Of a stretch of 64,000 nt of DNA, positions 58,189 to 64,000 are shown one piece after another; position 1 is the first letter of the stretch; the number at the start of each line of letters is the position of its first letter. The translations under genes were made by a program, and so were the position numbers. The stretch spans positions 124,001 through 188,000 of the forward strand of contig NZ_WWCS01000004.1 in the NCBI RefSeq assembly GCF_009857535.1, written 5' to 3'. Under the pieces are notes generated by a model. The model did not search any database and was not told where the DNA came from. It worked only from the letters and a program-made list of their open reading frames with translations. Source of the DNA: Duganella margarita (GTDB lineage Bacteria > Pseudomonadota > Gammaproteobacteria > Burkholderiales > Burkholderiaceae_D).

Positions 58189-59090
58189 TTGCGCGCCTCC
58201 TGGTCCGCCTTGTATTTATTGAAGATCGCCATCGGCACCAGAATGAACAGGATCACCACCACCGTCACGGCGGACGCCAGCGGCCAATCGTTATTGGTAA
58301 AGAACTCGTCCCACAGCTGGCGGCCGATCATCAGCGTCTCCGGGCCGCCCAGCAACTCCGGGATCACGTACTCGCCCACCGCCGGAATAAACACCAGCAT
58401 GGTGCCGGCGATGATGCCGGACTTCGACAGTGGCACGGTGATGCGCCAGAAGGTCTGCCACGGCGTCGCCCCCAGGTCGGCCGCCGCTTCCAGGTAGCGC
58501 ACGTCCATCTTCACCAGATTGGCGTACAGCGGCAGGATCATGAACGGCAGGTAGGCGTACACCATGCCGATGATCAGCGAGAACTGGGTGTTCATCAGGT
58601 GCAGCGGCTCCGAGATCACGCCGAGGTTGAGCAGGAAGCTGTTGAGTATCCCGTTGTTGGCCAGGATGCCCTTCCACGCATAGATGCGCAGCAGGAAAGA
58701 GGTCCAGAACGGCATCATCACCAGCATCAGTAGCACCGGACGCGCGGCCGGCTTGGCGCGCGCCATGAAGTAGGCGAACGGGTAGCCGATGAAGAGGCAC
58801 AGCGCCGCCGTGATCGCGGCGAACTTGAGCGAGTTCAGATAGGTCAGCGCATACAGCTCGTCCTGCGCGATGAACAGGTAGTTGGCGATCTTGATCTTCA
58901 GCGTCAGCACGCCGTCGGCCATTGTCATCAGGGTGCCGAACGGGCTGCCGTCGCCGCTGTCCAGATCCACGAAGCTGATGCGCAGCACGATCAGGAACGG
59001 GATCAGGAAGGCAAACGTCAGCCAGAAAAACGGCACGCCGATCACCAGGCTGCGGCCCGGACGGCGGAACAGGTTCTTGAGGAAGTTCAT
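58185..59090 (-). CDS. potH: Polyamine ABC transporter permease (PotH/SpuG-like)
   Basis: A 301-residue permease with six membrane segments, beginning MNFLKNLFRRPGRSLVIGVPFFWLTFAFLIPFLIVLRISF. The EAA loop LEAAADLGATPWQTFWRITVPLSKSG contacts the ATPase. Its start lies 9 bases after the potG stop, and its stop overlaps potI by 4 bases. Confidence 0.93.
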   Translation of the reverse strand: MNFLKNLFRRPGRSLVIGVPFFWLTFAFLIPFLIVLRISFVDLDSGDGSPFGTLMTMADGVLTLKIKIANYLFIAQDELYALTYLNSLKFAAITAALCLFIGYPFAYFMARAKPAARPVLLMLVMMPFWTSFLLRIYAWKGILANNGILNSFLLNLGVISEPLHLMNTQFSLIIGMVYAYLPFMILPLYANLVKMDVRYLEAAADLGATPWQTFWRITVPLSKSGIIAGTMLVFIPAVGEYVIPELLGGPETLMIGRQLWDEFFTNNDWPLASAVTVVVILFILVPMAIFNKYKADQEARK

Positions 59091-59099
59091 GCCACCACC

Positions 59100-60227
59100 T
59101 TAGCTGGTCAGCACGACGACGTCGGCGCCATCCCACCACGCGTAGACGCGCTGGTCGCGCTTGAGCGCCGCATCGTCATGCCGCGCTGCGTTGGTGCGCG
59201 AGACCTTCACCACCATGCCACCGTCCAGCGTGATGTGGTAGCTGGTCTCGTTACCGAAGTAGGAAACGCCGGTGATCACGCCTTGCACGCAGTTGTAGCC
59301 GTGTTCGGCCGCCGTGGCGCGCTGCTCCAGCGTCGGCGCCTCGGCCTGCACGGCGATCTTCTCCGGCCGTACGGCCACCGACACCGGCATGCCCATGGTG
59401 CCAGTAATGCCGTGGGTGATGTAATGCCGGCCTTCCGGCGTATCGATAATCACGTGGTCCGGCTCATCTTTCGTGACGCTGCCGTTGAACAGATTGACGC
59501 TGCCGATAAAGTCGGCAACGAAGCGGCAGTTCGGCGTTTCGTAAATATCGGCAGGTGCGCCGACCTGCAGGATGCGGCCCGCGCTCATGACGGCGATGCG
59601 GGTGGCCATGCTCATGGCTTCGTCCTGGTCGTGGGTGACCATTACACAGGTCACGCCCACTTCCTCGATAATGCTGACCAGTTCCATCTGCGTGCGCTCA
59701 CGCAGCTTCTTATCCAACGCGCCGAGCGGCTCATCCAGCAGCAGCAACTGCGGTCGCTTGGCCAGCGACCGCGCCAGCGCCACGCGCTGCTGCTGGCCGC
59801 CGGACAGCTGGTGCGGCTTGCGCTTGGCGTAATCAGTTAATTGGACCAGCGCCAGCATCTTCTCCACGCGCGCGGCGATTTCGTCCTTCGGCAGACCGTC
59901 GCGGCGCAGGCCGAAGGCGATGTTGTCCCATACCGACAGGTGCGGGAACAGCGCGTACGACTGGAACATCATGTTGATCGGACGCTGGTAAGGCGGCACA
60001 CTGACAATGTCCTGCCCAGCCAGCGTAATGCTGCCGGACGTCGGCGTTTCAAAGCCGGCCAGCATGCGCAACAGGGTGGACTTGCCGCAGCCCGAGCTGC
60101 CCAGCAGTGCGAAGATTTCTCCCTTGTTGATCGCCACCGATACGTCATTGACGGCACGGACGCCATCGAATTCCTTAACCAGGTTGCGGATCAGGAGGAA
60201 AGGTTCAGCAGCTCGCTCTATGGTCAT
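59100..60227 (-). CDS. potG: Polyamine ABC transporter ATP-binding protein (PotG/SpuF-like)
   Basis: A 375-residue ATPase. Walker A is GSSGCGKST, the signature LSGGQQQRVALARSLAKRP, and Walker B LLLLDEPLGALD, with the His switch in VTHDQDEAMS. A C-terminal TOBE domain follows from about residue 290. It is the first gene of potG-potH-potI. The upstream neighbour is a glutamylpolyamine ligase, not the usual periplasmic binding protein. Confidence 0.94.
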   Translation of the reverse strand: MTIERAAEPFLLIRNLVKEFDGVRAVNDVSVAINKGEIFALLGSSGCGKSTLLRMLAGFETPTSGSITLAGQDIVSVPPYQRPINMMFQSYALFPHLSVWDNIAFGLRRDGLPKDEIAARVEKMLALVQLTDYAKRKPHQLSGGQQQRVALARSLAKRPQLLLLDEPLGALDKKLRERTQMELVSIIEEVGVTCVMVTHDQDEAMSMATRIAVMSAGRILQVGAPADIYETPNCRFVADFIGSVNLFNGSVTKDEPDHVIIDTPEGRHYITHGITGTMGMPVSVAVRPEKIAVQAEAPTLEQRATAAEHGYNCVQGVITGVSYFGNETSYHITLDGGMVVKVSRTNAARHDDAALKRDQRVYAWWDGADVVVLTS

Positions 60228-60294
60228 GTTATTAAAAGGGTAAAATAATATTTGCCAAACCGGTGATTATAAAGCCAGCAGCGGTCGAGGTGAT

Positions 60295-61665
60295 TCAAAC
60301 GTGGAGCAACAAGTGTTCCCGCTCCCACGGCGAGATCACCGTCATGAACTCCTGGTGCTCCAGTTCCTTGATGGCGGCGTAGACGTCGATAAAGCGTTCG
60401 CCCAGCACCTCGCGCAGCCGGTCTTCACGCTGCAGCAGCTGCAGCGCCTCCGGCAGGCCTTGCGGCAGTTCGTAGAAGTGGTCATAGGCGCTGCCGGTGA
60501 CCATGGGCGTCGGCTCCAGCTGGTCGACCAGGCCAAGGTAACCGCAGGCCAGCGTGACGGCCATCGCCAGGTAGGGATTGGCGTCGGCGCCGATGATGCG
60601 GTTCTCGACCCGCCGCTGCGCGACGCCGGAGATTGGAATGCGGAAGCCCACGGTGCGGTTATCCATGCCCCACTGGACGTTGATCGGCGCCGCCGTATGG
60701 CGCACGATGCGCCGGTACGAATTGACATACGGCGCCAGGATCGCCATCGCCGACGGCGTATAGCGCTGCAAACCGCCGATGTAATGGCGGAACTGCGGCG
60801 ACGGCGAGCCATCCGCAAGGGTGAAGATATTGCTGCCGGTAGCGGCGTCGCTCACGCTCTGGTGCACATGCATGGCCGATCCGGGCTCGCCGGCCATCGG
60901 CTTGGCCATGAAGGTGGCGTACATATGGTGCTTCAGCGCCGCCTCGCGCAAGGTGCGCTTGAAGTAGAACACATTATCAGCCAGCGCCATCGCGTCGCCG
61001 TGCTGGAAGTTGAGGCCCATCTGGCCGGCGCCGGTCTCGTGGATCAGCGTATCGACGTCGAGATTCATCAGCGCGCAGTAGTCGTATATGTCCTCGAACA
61101 GCGGATCGAATTCGTTGACGGCGTCGATGCTGTAGACCTGGCGCGTGGTCTCGGCGCGGCCGCTGCGGCCCACCGGCGCGCGCAGCGGCAGGTCGGGATC
61201 GATGTTCTTCTCGGTGAGGTAGAACTCCAGCTCCGGCCCCACCACCGGCTTCCAGCCCTTGTCCGCATACAGTTTGAGCACCCGGCGCAGCACGGAGCGC
61301 GGCGCAAAGTCCACCAGCGTGCCGTCGGCGAAGTAGCAGTCGTGGATCACCTGCGCGGTCGGGTCGATGGCCCAGGGGACGGTGGTGATGCTGCCGGGGT
61401 CCGCGCGCAGGATCATGTCGCGGTCGGTGTTGGAGATGGCGCGGTCATAGGCCGCGTTCTCGGTCGGGTAGTTGCCGGTGACGGTCATGCCCAGCACGGC
61501 CTCTGGAATCCGCATGCCCCGGTCCTGCGTGAATTTGGCGCGCGGCAGGATCTTACCGCGCGCCACCCCCGTCAAGTCGGGCACCAGGCATTCAATTTCG
61601 GTGACTCGGTTATCGTTGAGCCACTGGTCCATGTCAGCATCGGAGAAGTTTTCACGGATAGACAT
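60295..61665 (-). CDS. Gamma-glutamylpolyamine synthetase (SpuI/PuuA-like, third of three)
   Basis: A 456-residue ligase nearly collinear with the gene at 53991: both share GVARGKILPR, FTQ(D/E)RGMRIPEAVLGMTV, the same AKPMAGEPGSAMHVHQS block and the C-terminal EFMTVISPWEREHLLLHV. Differences cluster at the N-terminus and in the metal block (GAGQMGLNFQHGDAM here, with Gly-Leu in place of the Glu-Ile of both other copies). That change removes an acidic residue expected in the ATP/metal site and should be checked. It lies just upstream of potGHI. Confidence 0.9.
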   Translation of the reverse strand: MSIRENFSDADMDQWLNDNRVTEIECLVPDLTGVARGKILPRAKFTQDRGMRIPEAVLGMTVTGNYPTENAAYDRAISNTDRDMILRADPGSITTVPWAIDPTAQVIHDCYFADGTLVDFAPRSVLRRVLKLYADKGWKPVVGPELEFYLTEKNIDPDLPLRAPVGRSGRAETTRQVYSIDAVNEFDPLFEDIYDYCALMNLDVDTLIHETGAGQMGLNFQHGDAMALADNVFYFKRTLREAALKHHMYATFMAKPMAGEPGSAMHVHQSVSDAATGSNIFTLADGSPSPQFRHYIGGLQRYTPSAMAILAPYVNSYRRIVRHTAAPINVQWGMDNRTVGFRIPISGVAQRRVENRIIGADANPYLAMAVTLACGYLGLVDQLEPTPMVTGSAYDHFYELPQGLPEALQLLQREDRLREVLGERFIDVYAAIKELEHQEFMTVISPWEREHLLLHV

Positions 61666-61708
61666 GTGGGCACTCCATTTTGCTGTCGACAGACCTAGCT
61701 TACCATAA

Positions 61709-64000
61709 TCACAACCTTGCTTCCTCTGCCTCCACGCGTGTCTGCACCAGAATCTTCTTGATCTCGGGTACGCAGGAGCCGCAGTTGCCGCCGGCTTTCA
61801 GGCAGACCGTCACTTCCGGCACCGTCTTCAGGTCTTTCTCGATGATGGCGTTGCAGATGGTGTTGCGGCCGACGCCGAAGCACGAGCATACGGTTGGCCC
61901 GGTATCGGCGCCCTTCTCCACCGGCATGCCGACCAGCAGGCCGACGCGGTCGATCTCGCTCAGCTGCTCCCTGGCGAACAGGCTGGCCAGCCACGCGCGC
62001 GACGGCATGTCCTGGCGCGGCGACAGGAAAATGCACTGCGCGATGCGGTCGTCCACCACGTGCACGGCGCGATACACGCCGGCGGTCTTGTCTTCATACT
62101 CCAGCCAGTCGGCATCCAGATCCTCCACGCCCAGCAGCGCCCGTGCCCATGCGGCATGGTCCTTGATGGTGTTGCGGCCGGCCAGTTCATAGCGCGCGAA
62201 CTCGCGGCCCTGGATGCGGGTCCAGTGGGCGATGCTGTCGAGGTTCACCTCATCGCGGCTCAGGATGAAGCCATGCCAGTTGACGCGGAACTGCTCAACG
62301 CGCACCGGCGTATGCTTGAACTCAGGCTCGCCGGACACCGGATCGACCACCGGATTAACCACCGCGCCCACCCGCGCATCGGACGCGGTCTGGCCGCTCC
62401 AGTGGATCGGGATGAAAACGCTGCCGCGCGGGATGCCGCCGCCGTGCTGCACCCGCGCCACCATCGCGCCCCATTCGGAGGTGACGCGCGCCAGTTCCCC
62501 CTCTTTCACGCCACTCAGTAACGCATCCTGCGGATGCATATCGACGAACGATTCGGCGATGTGATCGGCCAGCGTGGCGGACTTGCCGGTGCGGGTCATG
62601 GTATGCCACTGATCGCGCACGCGGCCGGTGTTGAGCGACAGCGGATAGTCCTCGCTGACGGCGTGACGCGGCAGGCGCGGCGCAGTGGCGATGAAGCGCG
62701 CCTTGCCGTCCGCATGGGCAAACACGCCGTCCTTGAACAGGCGCACTTCCGTCTGCAACTTGCCGGCGGCGTTGCGGCGCACCGGCCATTGCGCCGGTTC
62801 CAGGTCATCGTATTCACGTTGATTGAGACCGGCCAGGCCCGACATATCGAACGCGCGCGGCACGTCGCTGACAGCATTGCGGAAGCCGCTCAGGCGCGCA
62901 TGTTCATCGAACACGCCGTGCTGGCCGCAGAAATCGAAACCGCTGTAGCCCATGCGCTGCGCGAACAGCGACAGGATCTGCCAGTCCGGCAGCGCCTCGC
63001 CCGGCGCCTGCAAAAAGGCGCGCTGGCGCGAGATGCGGCGCTCGGAGTTGGTGACCGTGCCGTCCTTCTCGCCCCAGCCCAGCGCCGGCAGCAGCACGTC
63101 GGCGTAGGCGGTGGTGTCGGTATCCTGCATGATGTCGGACGAGATTACCAGTTCGCACTTGTCCAGCGCGCGGCGCACCTGGTCGGCATCTGGCATGCTG
63201 ACCACCGGATTGGTGGCGATCACCCACACCGATTTGACCTTGCCCTCTTCGATGGCCTTGAACAGGTCCACCGCCTTCAGGCCGCCCTTGTCGGCGATGG
63301 CCGGCGATTCCCAGAAGGTCTGTACCACGTCGCGGTGCTCGGCGCGTTCCAGGTCCATGTGCGCGGCCAGCATGTTGGCCAGGCCGCCCACTTCGCGGCC
63401 GCCCATGGCGTTCGGCTGACCGGTGATCGAGAACGGGCCCATGCCCGGCTTGCCGATCCGGCCGCCGATCAGGTGGCAGTTGATGATGGCGTTGGCCTTG
63501 TCGGTACCGGCCGACGACTGGTTGACGCCCATCGAATAGGCGGTGATGGTCCTGGCGGTGGCGGCAAACAGTTCGTAGAACTCAAGCAGCAGCGGCAGTT
63601 CGATGCGGCAGATCTTCGCCACCGCGGCGGGATCGGCGCAATCGGCGTTGGCCACGTTCAGCGCGGCGTCGAAGCCATTGGTATGCTCGCCGATGAAGCG
63701 CGGATCGATTGCGCCGATGCGCGACAGATAACTCAGCAGGCCATTGAACAGCCACACATCGGTACCCGCCTTGACCGGCAGGTGTAGGTCGGCCAGCTCG
63801 CAGGTGGCGGTGCGGCGCGGATCGATCACCACCAGCTTCATCTCGGGCCGCGCTTCCTTGGCCTTCAGGATGCGCTGGAACAGGATCGGATGGCACCACG
63901 CGGTGTTGGAGCCGACCAGCACCACCATGTCGGCCAGTTCCAGGTCGTCGTAGCAGACCGGCACCAGGTCTTCGCCGAACGCGCGCTTGTAGCCCGCCAC
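61709..64000 (-). CDS. nasA: Assimilatory nitrate reductase, catalytic subunit (partial, 5' end beyond right edge)
   Basis: The visible 763 residues are the C-terminal part of a molybdopterin oxidoreductase. SMGVNQSSAGTDKANAIINCHLIGGRIGKPGMGPFSITGQPNAMGGREVGG is diagnostic of nitrate reductases of the NasA/NarB group. The last about 65 residues form a BFD-type [2Fe-2S] domain (CSCFGVGRNT ... CLKAGGNCGSC), which gives a fused electron-transfer module. The N-terminal [4Fe-4S] region is outside the window. It needs molybdenum cofactor, whose moaC lies at 15473. Confidence 0.9.
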   Translation of the reverse strand: MAGYKRAFGEDLVPVCYDDLELADMVVLVGSNTAWCHPILFQRILKAKEARPEMKLVVIDPRRTATCELADLHLPVKAGTDVWLFNGLLSYLSRIGAIDPRFIGEHTNGFDAALNVANADCADPAAVAKICRIELPLLLEFYELFAATARTITAYSMGVNQSSAGTDKANAIINCHLIGGRIGKPGMGPFSITGQPNAMGGREVGGLANMLAAHMDLERAEHRDVVQTFWESPAIADKGGLKAVDLFKAIEEGKVKSVWVIATNPVVSMPDADQVRRALDKCELVISSDIMQDTDTTAYADVLLPALGWGEKDGTVTNSERRISRQRAFLQAPGEALPDWQILSLFAQRMGYSGFDFCGQHGVFDEHARLSGFRNAVSDVPRAFDMSGLAGLNQREYDDLEPAQWPVRRNAAGKLQTEVRLFKDGVFAHADGKARFIATAPRLPRHAVSEDYPLSLNTGRVRDQWHTMTRTGKSATLADHIAESFVDMHPQDALLSGVKEGELARVTSEWGAMVARVQHGGGIPRGSVFIPIHWSGQTASDARVGAVVNPVVDPVSGEPEFKHTPVRVEQFRVNWHGFILSRDEVNLDSIAHWTRIQGREFARYELAGRNTIKDHAAWARALLGVEDLDADWLEYEDKTAGVYRAVHVVDDRIAQCIFLSPRQDMPSRAWLASLFAREQLSEIDRVGLLVGMPVEKGADTGPTVCSCFGVGRNTICNAIIEKDLKTVPEVTVCLKAGGNCGSCVPEIKKILVQTRVEAEEARL

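Overview
This is a GC-rich chromosomal window from a betaproteobacterium. Gene content and order (pgk-pyk-fba-purC-purE-purK-tsaC; hda-HAD-pcnB-folK-panB; recA-recX; a PPi-type phosphofructokinase) fit Burkholderiales, most likely Oxalobacteraceae of the Massilia/Duganella type. The family call is inference; no rRNA or tRNA gene is present to settle it.

Layout. 1-2236: two secreted lipoprotein hydrolases, the first cut by the left edge. 2326-11377 (minus): tsaC, purK, purE, purC, fba, pyk, pgk and the amino-acid exporter azlDC. 11513-15958: small zinc-finger protein, NTF2-like protein, YheT hydrolase, an uncharacterised protein, a BepA-like M48 protease and moaC. 15959-17156: an inserted cassette, an amidase-effector-like gene plus a periplasmic immunity-like gene, closed by a second copy of the last 68 bp of moaC. 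17268-21805: hypothetical protein, SDR/LysR divergent pair, PilZ protein, type IV pilin with a sigma-54 promoter, and a twin-FHA protein. 21879-25994: sucDC, recX and recA (with LexA box). 26141-30717: a four-gene overlapping operon (response regulator, histidine kinase, DUF4212 protein, sodium:solute symporter). 30792-36371: S9 peptidase, phosphofructokinase, divergent higA/higB toxin-antitoxin genes, a small secreted protein, a phosphodiesterase. 36600-43201: purM, AI-2E family transporter, hda, HAD phosphatase, pcnB, folK, panB. 43290-48237: transketolase, and a gnd-HAD-tal operon. 48362-61665: a large polyamine uptake and gamma-glutamylation catabolic region. 61709-64000: assimilatory nitrate reductase, cut by the right edge.

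How the genes work together. Lower glycolysis, the pentose phosphate pathway and purine synthesis are concentrated here. Two palindromes, one upstream of pgk and one upstream of pyk, are candidate sites for a shared sugar-catabolism regulator. The polyamine region combines an ABC importer without a binding protein, three glutamine-synthetase-like ligases, two class III aminotransferases, an aldehyde dehydrogenase and a gamma-glutamyl-GABA hydrolase; together these can take putrescine-like amines to GABA.

Repeats. Five roughly 70-80 bp paired inverted repeats (REPIN-like, built on TTCCCGC..GCGGGAA) lie between genes. One sits inside a 134-bp element with 19-bp terminal inverted repeats and an 11-bp target duplication, which has split a rho-independent terminator. 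The most unusual signals are the moaC-anchored effector/immunity cassette, this nested miniature element, the divergent higA/higB pair, and an EF-hand loop in the symporter.
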